A stretch of 20,223 bases of DNA from Acidobacteriota bacterium (lineage in GTDB: Bacteria; Acidobacteriota; HRBIN11), in the NCBI GenBank assembly GCA_025061865.1, contig JANXAA010000004.1, positions 1 to 20,223 of the forward strand, given 5' to 3'. The translations under genes and the position numbers were made by a program. The notes under the pieces are model-generated. The model saw nothing but the letters and a program-made list of their open reading frames with translations. It did not search any database and was not told where the DNA came from. Below are positions 12,980 through 20,223 of this stretch, piece by piece (within the stretch, counting starts at the first letter, position 1; every line of letters begins with the position of its first letter).

Positions 12980-15124
12980 ATGAAGTTAGACCTTCCTCAT
13001 TTTCATTCTCTCCGAGTCCGCTTCCTGATGGTGGGGGTCGCCCCGATGCTGTGGCTTTTGTTAGGGTTGGTCATCCTCAGCGGGTTCAGTCTCAACCGAT
13101 TGTACCACCTGCACGAGCGGGGGACGCGTAACCTGGCCCAACAAATCGCGCGGGACATCGCCTATTACGTGCGGCTTCGGCTGGAAGACCCCCTGAACGA
13201 AGTCTTGGACCGGGCGATCCAGACCAACTCGGTCGCCCGGGCCGAAGTCTACGGTTCGGACGGACAGGTCCTGAGCATTCGGTCCAATGAGGTGCTGCAT
13301 CAGGACCTCAACCCGTCGGCCTATCCGGAGGTCCAGCAGGCCCTCCGGGAAGGTCAAGAGCGAGCCCTCTTGCGTACGTCTCAGGAACGTTACATCGTCT
13401 ACCAGGTCCCGATTCAAGCGCGTGGAACGCCCCTGACGGAAGCGGCCATCCTCGGGGGGGCTGGCGTTTTGAAGGCGGAAGGCGCGACCCAACAGGTGGT
13501 TGGCCGTCTCGTGGTGTATATGCCGCTTCGAGAATACGAGCATGCCCGCCGCTCCCTCCTGTGGCTCAGCGTCATCCTGATCACCGGCTTTGCCTTTATC
13601 AGTGTGCTCCAGGGCCAGCGGCTGATGAAATCCATTCGCAAGCGGGTCTTGGCCGTAATCGAGGGAGCGACGACCGTGGCCGAGGGACGCCTCTCCTACA
13701 CGGTCCCGGCGTCGGGTCGGGATGAGCTGGCGACCTTGGGGAGCGCCTTCAATCAGATGGTCGAGCGCTTCCGTCATCTCATTCGGCAAGCCCACGGAAT
13801 GGCCGATTCGCTAAAGGGCATGGCCGACCATCTCCGTCAGGGCGTCCGACGGGTTCAGGACTTGAGCCAATCGGCCAACCTATCTTTCGACACCATCGAC
13901 GCCGCCATCGAGCAGGCTGTCCGCCAGATTGACGAAATTCACCAGAGCCTGGCCGACTTGTCCGCCTCGTCCCAGGAGACTTCTTCATCCGTCCTGGAGA
14001 TGAACGCCACGGCCGAGGAGATGAATCATCAAGTCGAGCGGCTGACTCAGCAGATCGAGACGGCCACGTCGGCCGTCCAGGAGATGGTTTCCTTCATCCG
14101 GGAGGTCGACGCCAACGTCGAGCGGCTGTTTAACCTCATCGTCGAGACGACGGCGAGTCTCGAACAGATGGGGGCCTCGATTACCCAAATTGCTCGATCG
14201 GGTCAAGAGTCCCTGACTTTGGCCAATGCCGTCACCCACAACGCTCGAGAGGGCATTCAGTCAATGGAGTCGATGCTCCAGGTCATGAATGACATTCAAG
14301 CGGCCATCCAGGAGGCTTGGCAGGTCGTCAACCAGTTGGAGAAGCGGTCTGGCGAGATCGCCATGATCACGGGCGTCATCGAGGACATCGCCGACCAGAC
14401 GAACTTGCTGGCCCTGAACGCGGCCATCATCGCCGCCCAAGCCGGTGAGTACGGCCGAAGCTTTGCCGTCGTGGCCGAGGAGATCCGTAACCTGGCGAAC
14501 CGGACGGCCAGCTCGACAGGCGAGATCAATAAACTGATTGGTCATACCCAGAACGACATCACCATGACGGTTCAGAGTATTCAGCAGGGTCGTCAGCGGG
14601 TCCAGGAGGGCGTCCGTCTGGCGACGACGACCCATCAGGCCCTTCAGCAGATCTACGACTCGGCCCAGATGTCCCGTTCCAAGGCTCAAGAGATCGCCCG
14701 GGCGACGGAGGAGCAGACCCGGTCCATCCAGATGGTCAATCAGGTGATGGAGCAAATCCATCAGCTCGGTCAGCAAGTCGCTCGAGCGTCCCAGAACTTG
14801 CGGGTCGGGAGCACACAGATTCAGGAGACGATGGAGCAGATGCGAGACATGAGCGACATCGCCCGCCGGGCCACGGCCGAACAGCTCCGGGGGACTCGCT
14901 TGATTGCTCAGTCGGTCGAAATTACTAACAATAAGATTGGGACGATCGCCGATTCGGCGGACGATATCCGGCAGAAAGCGCACGAAATTCGAGAGTCAGC
15001 CCGCCGCTTTAAGGAGGTCTCCCTATTCAGCCAGCCGGAGATTCAGCAACTGGAGCAACTGACGGAGACTTTGCAATCTCATGCGGAGGCCCTTCATGTT
15101 CAGATGGGGTACTTTACTCTGTAG
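12980..15124 (+). CDS. Methyl-accepting chemotaxis protein (transmembrane)
   Basis: 714 residues. Transmembrane helix 1 (about 15-37), an extracytoplasmic sensor region (38-190), helix 2 (about 193-211), a HAMP linker (about 212-270, ending GRDELATLGSAFNQM), then a long coiled-coil signalling domain. The hairpin tip is DIADQTNLLALNAAI (469-483) followed by IAAQAGEYGRSFAVVAEEIRNLA (in part 484-506). Two residues usually conserved at the tip differ: Ile484 for the usual Glu and Gln487 for the usual Arg in NAAVEAARAGE; both are receptor trimer contacts in Tsr. Start ATG at 12980 has AAGGAGGA upstream. The gene ends overlapping the solute-binding protein gene by 29 bases. No che genes are in the window. 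Confidence 0.93.
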   Translation: MKLDLPHFHSLRVRFLMVGVAPMLWLLLGLVILSGFSLNRLYHLHERGTRNLAQQIARDIAYYVRLRLEDPLNEVLDRAIQTNSVARAEVYGSDGQVLSIRSNEVLHQDLNPSAYPEVQQALREGQERALLRTSQERYIVYQVPIQARGTPLTEAAILGGAGVLKAEGATQQVVGRLVVYMPLREYEHARRSLLWLSVILITGFAFISVLQGQRLMKSIRKRVLAVIEGATTVAEGRLSYTVPASGRDELATLGSAFNQMVERFRHLIRQAHGMADSLKGMADHLRQGVRRVQDLSQSANLSFDTIDAAIEQAVRQIDEIHQSLADLSASSQETSSSVLEMNATAEEMNHQVERLTQQIETATSAVQEMVSFIREVDANVERLFNLIVETTASLEQMGASITQIARSGQESLTLANAVTHNAREGIQSMESMLQVMNDIQAAIQEAWQVVNQLEKRSGEIAMITGVIEDIADQTNLLALNAAIIAAQAGEYGRSFAVVAEEIRNLANRTASSTGEINKLIGHTQNDITMTVQSIQQGRQRVQEGVRLATTTHQALQQIYDSAQMSRSKAQEIARATEEQTRSIQMVNQVMEQIHQLGQQVARASQNLRVGSTQIQETMEQMRDMSDIARRATAEQLRGTRLIAQSVEITNNKIGTIADSADDIRQKAHEIRESARRFKEVSLFSQPEIQQLEQLTETLQSHAEALHVQMGYFTL

Positions 15125-15995
15125 CCTCGGCCTGATGGGGATGGGCTTATGGGTCGTCCAGGCTCAGGTTAAGGTTAAGGGCGTCTTGGTCGTGGCGACG
15201 CCGACCAGTCCCTACCAGGAGGTCGCCGAGGGATTTCGTCGTCTGATGGAAAAGACGCCGGGGACGGAGTTCCGGATGGCCTATCTCCAAGGGGCCCCCG
15301 ATGAGTTTCGCCGGAACTACGAATCGACCCTTCGATCCCCGGCGTATACGGTCGTCGCCGTCGGCGTCGACGCCTACCGGGCTATTCGAGACCAGGTCGA
15401 ACCGAGCCGGACCGTGACCGCCTTGATGGCCGTGCCACCGGGCGGTCCTCGTCACACGGTCTCGGCGGTCGCCGACCCCGTGCAGGTCCTCCGCTTGCTT
15501 GAGGAGATGTGGGGAAAGAACATCCGGGTGGGCCTCCTACTCGGTGGGTCGGCCCGTTCCGAAGAGACGGTCTTTCAGAGCGCCGCCCAGGCCCATGGGA
15601 TGAACCTGCGCACGGCGATCGTCGCCGAGGCCGCCCAGGCCGTCGATGTCCTCAAGGCCCTGGTCGATGAATCCGACGTGTTCCTTCTTTACCCGGATCC
15701 CGAGGTCCTGGCTGCCCTATCGCCGGAACTGATGATCCGTTACTGTCATGAACGTCGAGTCGCTATCGCCGCCCTCTTTGAAGGGGCCCTCCGGATGGGG
15801 GCGACGTTGGCCTTCGTCCCTCGCTACGGCGAAATCCCGGACATCTTGCGACAAGTCTTGAAGTATCCCGAGCAATTTGCTCCGGTCTCCTATCCCGGCG
15901 TCGAACGGGTCGTCGTAAACCGAGCGGCCCTGGCGATGGTCCGACTGAATCCCCCGCCGTCGAAGCTCAAGGGCGCCTCTATCGTGTTCCAGTGA
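15096..15995 (+). CDS. ABC-type substrate-binding protein (PF04392-like), secreted
   Basis: 299 residues from the ATG at 15096, which has GGAGG 6 bases upstream; an in-frame ATG at 15081 lacks such a site. A signal peptide is present (MFRWGTLLCSLGLMGMGLWVVQA, likely cleavage near residue 23). The mature part has the two-lobe periplasmic-binding fold pattern of the family usually labelled ABC_sub_bind: VKGVLVVATPTSPYQEVAEGF, VVAVGVDAYRAI, RVGLLLGGSA, DVFLLYPDPEVL, and VAIAALFEGALRMGATLAFVP near the C-terminus. No permease or ATPase gene adjoins it; instead it overlaps the chemoreceptor gene. I infer that it presents a ligand to that receptor. The ligand is unknown; some relatives bind aromatic amino acids. 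Confidence 0.85.
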   Translation: MFRWGTLLCSLGLMGMGLWVVQAQVKVKGVLVVATPTSPYQEVAEGFRRLMEKTPGTEFRMAYLQGAPDEFRRNYESTLRSPAYTVVAVGVDAYRAIRDQVEPSRTVTALMAVPPGGPRHTVSAVADPVQVLRLLEEMWGKNIRVGLLLGGSARSEETVFQSAAQAHGMNLRTAIVAEAAQAVDVLKALVDESDVFLLYPDPEVLAALSPELMIRYCHERRVAIAALFEGALRMGATLAFVPRYGEIPDILRQVLKYPEQFAPVSYPGVERVVVNRAALAMVRLNPPPSKLKGASIVFQ

Positions 15996-16006
15996 TAGGC
16001 CAACGG

Positions 16007-16035
16007 GGCAGATAGGCACCGAGGGTGACAAGGCA
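16007..16035 (-). repeat. octamer-phased repeat after the SBP gene
   Basis: GGCA cores at 16007, 16015, about 16023 and 16032, roughly 8 bases apart, just after the stop at 15995. The orientation is reverse to the array before purL. Confidence 0.5.
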
Positions 16036-16098
16036 GGCGGTCTGGTCGGACTCCTCGCTTCCGTGTCGCCTGTCTGCTCCATCGATCCTCTACTCCAC

Positions 16099-16143
16099 TG
16101 CCGAATTGCCGAACGCCCAAACGGCCCATCTGCCGACCTGTCC
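16099..16143 (+). repeat. octamer-phased repeat upstream of purL
   Basis: The G of successive (T)GCC cores falls at 16100, 16108, 16115/6, 16124, 16132 and 16140 (units such as GAATTGCC, CATCTGCC, GACCTGTC). The array ends about 17 bases before the purL ATG. Confidence 0.7.
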
Positions 16144-16159
16144 CTTAGGGTTTCCTCCG

Positions 16160-18391
16160 ATGATCCCGACAGACGTCATCTTAGCTCACAACCTGACTTT
16201 GGACGAGTATGACCGCATCGTCCAACTCCTGGGCCGAGCCCCGAATCTGGTCGAGTTGGGGATGTTTTCGGCCCTGTGGAGCGAGCACTGTAGCTACAAG
16301 AGCTCCAAGGTCCACTTGCGGCGTTTCCCGACGGAGGCCCCGTGGGTCGTCCAGGGGCCTGGTGAAAACGCCGGCGTTATCGATATCGGCCAGGGCCTGA
16401 CGGCCGTCTTCAAAATCGAGAGTCACAACCATCCGTCCTTTGTCGAACCCTTCCAAGGCGCCGCTACGGGGGTCGGGGGTATCCTGCGAGACGTCTTCGC
16501 CATGGGGGCCCGCCCCATCGCCCTGATGGACGCCCTGCGGTTTGGACCCCTGGACGTCGTCCGGAACCGGCTCCTCATGCACGGCGTCGTAGCCGGTATC
16601 GCCCATTATGGGAATTGCGTGGGTGTGCCGACCGTCGGCGGAGACGTCTACTTCGAGCCGTGCTACTCGACGAACCCCTTGGTCAATGTATTCTGCCTGG
16701 GGATCGCCCCCCGAGATCGTTTGCACTTCGCCCGGGCCCGGCACCCAGGTCGCTCGATCCTTTACGTCGGCGCCGAGACGGGGCGGGATGGCATTCACGG
16801 GGCCAACATCCTAGCATCCCGGGCCTTCGACGAGACGGCCGAGGCAAAGCGGCCGTCCGTCCAAATCGGCGACCCCTTTATGGAAAAAATCCTTATGGAA
16901 GCCTGCCTGGAAATCATGCAGGCAGGCCTCATCGAGGCCATCCAGGACATGGGGGCGGCGGGCCTGACGTCGTCTGCGGCCGAGATGGCCGCCCGCGGCG
17001 GCTGCGGCGTCATCCTCTTCCTGGACCGGGTCCCCCTGCGGGAGCCCAACCTGACGCCCTATGAGATCATGCTTTCAGAAAGTCAGGAACGGATGCTCCT
17101 CATCCTGAAGGAGGGGACTGAGGCCGCGGCCGAAGCCATCCTACGCCGGTGGGGCGTGGCCTATGCCGTCGTCGGCCACCTGACGGACGATGGGCGGCTT
17201 CGCCTCCGATGGCAGGGCGAGTGGGTCGCCGACGTCCCCGTGGCGGCCCTCGTCAGCGGTCATCCTGTCTATGACCGACCCGGGACGCCGTACACACTTC
17301 CCCCAGCGGAGACCATCCCCTGGAAGGAACCGTCGGACCTGAACGACGTCGTCCGGACGTGGATCCTCTCGGAAGACTTTGCGTCTCGGCGGTGGATCTA
17401 CCGGCAGTACGACCACATGGTCCAGATCAACACGGTGCGCCGGCCGGGTCACGACGCGGCCGTCCTGCGGGTCCAGGGCACATCCGCCGCCCTGGCGATG
17501 ACCCTCGACGGCAACGGCCGCCTGTGCTACGTCGAACCCTTCGTCGGGGGCCTGATGGCCGTCGCCGAGGCGGCCCGTAACGTCACGGCCGTCGGCGCCC
17601 GCCCGATGGCCCTCACGGACTGCCTGAACTTCGGGAGTCCGGAGAATCCGCCCGTGATGTGGCAGTTCCGACAGGTCATCGAGGGTATGCGGGAAGCCTG
17701 CCTGGTGCTGGGCCTACCGGTCGTCAGCGGGAACGTCAGCTTTTACAACGAAACGGAGGGCCGGCCCATCTATCCGACGCCCGTCGTCGGGATGGTCGGC
17801 CTCATCGAGGACATGGGTGCCTTCCCGATCCCCGTCGCCCACTGGACCCACGCCGGGGACGCCGTCTACTGGGTCGGCCGTATTACCCCCGTCCTGACGG
17901 GCTCGACCTGGGCCCGCCAGCATGGGGTCCTGAACCTGGGCTCCGTGTCCTTCGACATTCAGTACGAGGTCCGCTTTCAGGCGGCTCTCCGACAGGCCAT
18001 CCGCCGGGGCTGGCTCCACACTGTCCACGACGTCAGCGACGGCGGCCTCCTGTGGACCCTTGTCGAGGCCAGCTTGTCCGGTGAGGGTGACCTCGGGTGG
18101 GACCTTACCCTGGACCCCCCGGCCAGCCGTCTGGATGCCTTCCTGTGCAGTGAGATCGCTTCGGCGGCTGTCGTGGCCCTACCGGAGGCCCACCGTCGGG
18201 CCTTCGAGACGGCCATGGACCAGGCCGGCATCGAAGTCCACTATTTGGGCCGGGTGACCGACGACGGGCGACTCCGCCTGCGAATCGGTCGCACGACCCT
18301 GCTTCGGCTGTCCGTCCGACCCTGGCGCCAGCGGTGGCTTCGGGCCTTAGAAGAACGTTTGCGCCTGGATACCGTCGTCTATGCCCGATAG
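16160..18391 (+). CDS. purL: Phosphoribosylformylglycinamidine synthase subunit PurL (short type)
   Basis: 743 residues, the size of the small PurL that works with PurS and PurQ. It converts FGAR to FGAM in purine synthesis, using ammonia supplied by PurQ. Diagnostic blocks: LWSEHCSYKSSK (HCSYK near residue 40), VFKIESHNHPSFVEPFQGAATGV in two parts, ILRDVFAMGARPIALMD, and in the second half GNGRLCYVEPFVGG, VVSGNVSFYNET and VHDVSDGGLLW. The ATG at 16160 is preceded by AGGG at about 10 bases; the frame is open further upstream, but that part is repeat sequence without family similarity. purS and purQ are not next to it. Confidence 0.96.
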   Translation: MIPTDVILAHNLTLDEYDRIVQLLGRAPNLVELGMFSALWSEHCSYKSSKVHLRRFPTEAPWVVQGPGENAGVIDIGQGLTAVFKIESHNHPSFVEPFQGAATGVGGILRDVFAMGARPIALMDALRFGPLDVVRNRLLMHGVVAGIAHYGNCVGVPTVGGDVYFEPCYSTNPLVNVFCLGIAPRDRLHFARARHPGRSILYVGAETGRDGIHGANILASRAFDETAEAKRPSVQIGDPFMEKILMEACLEIMQAGLIEAIQDMGAAGLTSSAAEMAARGGCGVILFLDRVPLREPNLTPYEIMLSESQERMLLILKEGTEAAAEAILRRWGVAYAVVGHLTDDGRLRLRWQGEWVADVPVAALVSGHPVYDRPGTPYTLPPAETIPWKEPSDLNDVVRTWILSEDFASRRWIYRQYDHMVQINTVRRPGHDAAVLRVQGTSAALAMTLDGNGRLCYVEPFVGGLMAVAEAARNVTAVGARPMALTDCLNFGSPENPPVMWQFRQVIEGMREACLVLGLPVVSGNVSFYNETEGRPIYPTPVVGMVGLIEDMGAFPIPVAHWTHAGDAVYWVGRITPVLTGSTWARQHGVLNLGSVSFDIQYEVRFQAALRQAIRRGWLHTVHDVSDGGLLWTLVEASLSGEGDLGWDLTLDPPASRLDAFLCSEIASAAVVALPEAHRRAFETAMDQAGIEVHYLGRVTDDGRLRLRIGRTTLLRLSVRPWRQRWLRALEERLRLDTVVYAR

Positions 18392-18438
18392 TAGAACCGG
18401 GGCGGCGTGACGACGGGATGGAGCGACTCATGGGCCGC

Positions 18439-18465
18439 CGGGTAGGCCCCGATGGGGGATACCCG
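18439..18465 (+). terminator. hairpin after purL, likely terminator
   Basis: CGGGTA (18439-18444) pairs with TACCCG (18460-18465), with CCCC (18447-18450) and GGGG (18454-18457) pairing inside around the loop GAT. It lies 48 bases after the purL stop. There is no clear T-run, so termination is inferred from position and stability. Confidence 0.45.
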
Positions 18466-18559
18466 ACTTGCTCTATTGCGATAAAGGGGAAGGGTAGGCC
18501 TCGGGTCTGGGGGGCGGGCTCACGTCATCCACCTCCGAACCAGATTGCAACAAAGCACG

Positions 18560-18667
18560 CCCGATTCGCCACTTGCCCCATGAGGGCGAGCGTAAGCCAC
18601 GCATCCCATCGTCGTGCCGTCTCGTGGCTTCTCCGTCTGGCCGCATGGGGCCCGGTGGGCGGCCGGG
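18560..18667. other. 108-nt nested palindrome, candidate structured RNA or palindromic element
   Basis: Stems in order: CCCG (18560-18563) with CGGG (18664-18667); CGCCAC (18567-18572) with GTGGgCG (18655-18661, one bulge); GCCCCATG (18575-18582) with CATGGGGC (18644-18651); AAGCCACG (18594-18601) with CGTGGCTT (18623-18630), leaving a terminal loop of 21 nt. The rest of the 685-base gap (18466-19076) shows a GCGGCC/GGCCGC hairpin near 18797-18816 and no gene I can support. The element shares layout, not sequence, with that at 12276-12396. Confidence 0.55.
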
Positions 18668-19076
18668 ATTCGAAGGGCCCTCTCTATCATATGTGAAGTT
18701 TCCCTGACCGAGGCCGGGCATCGGCGTCGAGGGGTTTTACGACGACGAATGATCTCAAGCCCAGGCCTGACGGGTCACGCCGACCTGTCGTAATTTGCGG
18801 CCTTCACCGTGGCCGCCTTCATCTCAATCCCTACACTTTAGACTCCCACCCCACTTTTCGTCCTGCCCATCCTCATCCTGCGGGCGGGCATTGTCCGAAA
18901 CCGGTGGTATCGATGATGACCATCCCGACAGTCGTCGCCTCACGACGAGCTTGAATCCCCCCTCTGGCGGTCGCCGTCGCTGGCCGCCAAGGTGCCGACA
19001 TTCCTCGCTCATCCTAAGAGGCGATACAGCGCCTGGCGCCTGTGGGGCCTGGCCCTGGGGATGGCTGTCCCGTCCG

Positions 19077-20069
19077 TCAATCTTCGGAAGGAAAGAACCC
19101 TACGTCGGTGGCCGCTCGCCGGAGGCGGTCCATGATGGCCCGGCCCAGACCGACCTCCGGGACGGGTTCGGCGTAAATCACGTCGACTCCGGCTTCGTCC
19201 AGCCGATGTAGGCAGTCAAACAGTCGGGCCGCTGCCTCCCGAAGGTCCCCCGTCGGCGACAGGACCTCGACGGCTTGAAAGGACCGGTCGGGTGGAGCCT
19301 CCCGGAAGGCCAAATAGCCGACTCGGTGGCTTGACGGCGGGGATGTCTCGCCAGGTCGAAGGACGCGGACCGGCGTGCGAGGCGCATAATGTCGGGGCAG
19401 TTGGCCTGGACTCATGGGTCGACCCAGGGACCCTATCTGAAGAGTGACGGGTCCGACGACGGCCTCGAGGACCTCAACCGGCAAAGCCCCCAGCCGGAGG
19501 ACCGTGACAGCCTCTTCCGTGACGTACACGATGGTGGACTCGACCCCGAACTCGCAGGGCCCGCCGTCGATGACGAGGTCTACCTGGGACCGCAAGACGG
19601 GATCGAGGTGCTCGACCCGCGTGGGACTCAGACGCCCAAAGGGGTTCGCGCTCGGGGCGGCGACGGGAATCCCGGCGGCCCGGATGAGGGCCTGGGCGAC
19701 GGGGTGGGACGGCCACCGAACGGCGACCGTCGGGAGACCAGCCTTCACGATGTCCGGCACGACGGACCGCTTCGGCAAGACGACCGTCAGGGGACCCGGC
19801 CAGAAGCGATCGATGAGGCGACGGGCCGAGTCGAACATAGTCTCGCATAGACCCTCCAACATGGCCAGGTCGGCGATATGCACGATCAGGGGGTCGAAGC
19901 GGGGTCGGTTCTTGACTTCAAAGATGCGGGCGACGGCGCGAGCGTCCAGAGCGTGCGCACCCAGGCCATAAACGGTCTCTGTCGGAAATACGACGAGGCC
20001 GCCGTCTCGGAGAATCCGAGCCGCCTCGGCAATCGTCTCTTCGGTCGGAAGCCGGATCGGAGCGCCCAT
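19077..20069 (-). CDS. sua5: L-threonylcarbamoyladenylate synthase, Sua5 type
   Basis: 330 residues from the ATG at 20069, the usual length of two-domain Sua5 proteins (the shorter YrdC/TsaC lacks the C-terminal domain). It makes threonylcarbamoyl-AMP from threonine, bicarbonate and ATP for the t6A modification of tRNAs at position 37. Visible blocks: GGLVVFPTETVYGLGAHA (23-40), KNRPRFDPLIVH (53-64), the WPGPLTVVL motif (90-98), AAPSANPFGRLSPT (137-150), and DGGPCEFGVESTIV (168-181). After a linker (SPGQLPRHYAPRTPV, the conserved bridge) the Sua5 domain continues to the end. A TTG at 20105 could add 12 residues; neither start has a clear ribosome binding site. Confidence 0.95.
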   Translation of the reverse strand: MGAPIRLPTEETIAEAARILRDGGLVVFPTETVYGLGAHALDARAVARIFEVKNRPRFDPLIVHIADLAMLEGLCETMFDSARRLIDRFWPGPLTVVLPKRSVVPDIVKAGLPTVAVRWPSHPVAQALIRAAGIPVAAPSANPFGRLSPTRVEHLDPVLRSQVDLVIDGGPCEFGVESTIVYVTEEAVTVLRLGALPVEVLEAVVGPVTLQIGSLGRPMSPGQLPRHYAPRTPVRVLRPGETSPPSSHRVGYLAFREAPPDRSFQAVEVLSPTGDLREAAARLFDCLHRLDEAGVDVIYAEPVPEVGLGRAIMDRLRRAATDVGFFPSED

Positions 20070-20121
20070 GAAGGTATGGTCGACAAAGGCAATAAGGACC
20101 AGCAATTACATCTATTAGGGG

Positions 20122-20148
20122 TACAGGATGCAAGTTGAGAATGCAAGG
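20122..20148 (-). repeat. degenerate heptamer repeat upstream of sua5
   Basis: On the minus strand, two TTGCAT copies 13 bases apart, the second followed by CCTGTACC. The orientation is sense to sua5, as in the other three arrays, but the phase is imperfect. Confidence 0.5.
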
Positions 20149-20195
20149 CACGGAGCAGAGCGCACAGAGTATGCTTTGCAGCTCCCTGCGGCTTC

Positions 20196-20222
20196 GTCTA
20201 TCTGCCCACCGGTCGACTTGCC
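20196..20222 (+). repeat. octamer-phased repeat at the right window edge
   Basis: TATCTGCC and GACTTGCC have TGCC cores at 20203 and 20219, 16 bases (two units) apart. These match the octamer family seen before purL and pqqC. The array probably continues, or a gene start lies, beyond the window. Confidence 0.4.
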
Positions 20223-20223
20223 T

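Noticed and set aside
18473..18721. 82-codon open frame on the minus strand in the purL-sua5 gap
   Set aside because: It runs through the palindrome at 18560-18667, has no ribosome binding site and shows no family-like sequence; GC-rich DNA opens frames like this by chance.
18824..18990. Minus-strand frame containing IIDTTGFG, reminiscent of DDE transposases
   Set aside because: The match is only about seven residues, is followed by a stop within 10 codons, and no other transposase block or terminal inverted repeat could be placed. Too short to call a remnant.

Overview
The window is a high-GC bacterial chromosome segment. Translation starts have Shine-Dalgarno-type sites, the initiator tRNA has a genomically encoded CCA, and many genes are tightly packed or overlapping. 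The encoded systems (a PQQ enzyme maturation cluster, a transmembrane chemoreceptor, a secreted solute-binding protein) suggest a free-living organism, probably with a Gram-negative type envelope. I cannot assign a phylum from the sequence alone.

Region 1 (1-6095, all minus strand) is the most informative part. Read in the direction of transcription it holds pqqC, pqqB, a MoxR-type AAA+ ATPase, a DUF58/von Willebrand protein, an MxaA-like membrane protein, a von Willebrand membrane protein, and an MxaK-like membrane-anchored helical protein cut by the window edge. This is the order of mxaR-S-A-C-K, the accessory set that serves the PQQ-dependent methanol dehydrogenase of methylotrophs, joined here to two PQQ biosynthesis genes. 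The five mxa-like genes abut or overlap one another. I infer a PQQ-dehydrogenase maturation operon. The dehydrogenase, pqqA, pqqD and pqqE are not visible here.

Region 2 (6096-7352) carries no intact gene that I trust. It holds a badly decayed nitroreductase pseudogene on the plus strand that stops at the 3' end of an initiator tRNA gene, the tRNA (minus strand) with a clear TTGACA/TATCTT promoter, and a leader of hairpins and short repeats before the next gene.

Region 3 (7353-12128) holds a DUF457 membrane hydrolase and a HAD phosphatase-like protein (plus strand), then, convergent to them, an FHA protein with a degenerate sigma-54-activator-type ATPase domain and an acetyl-CoA acetyltransferase (minus strand).

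Region 4 (12129-18391) starts with a 433-base divergent spacer containing a 121-nt nested palindrome, hairpins and heptamer arrays. Then come a HIT hydrolase, a methyl-accepting chemotaxis protein overlapping a secreted solute-binding protein, and purL (all plus strand). Region 5 (18392-20223) has a 685-base gap with a second long nested palindrome, then a two-domain Sua5 protein (minus strand).

Two families of short phased repeats recur between genes. Heptamers of the TTGCATC type lie just upstream of four genes, always in the sense orientation. Octamers of the GAATTGCC/CATCTGCC type lie in sense orientation before starts and in reverse orientation after stops. All repeat and hairpin calls were made by eye.
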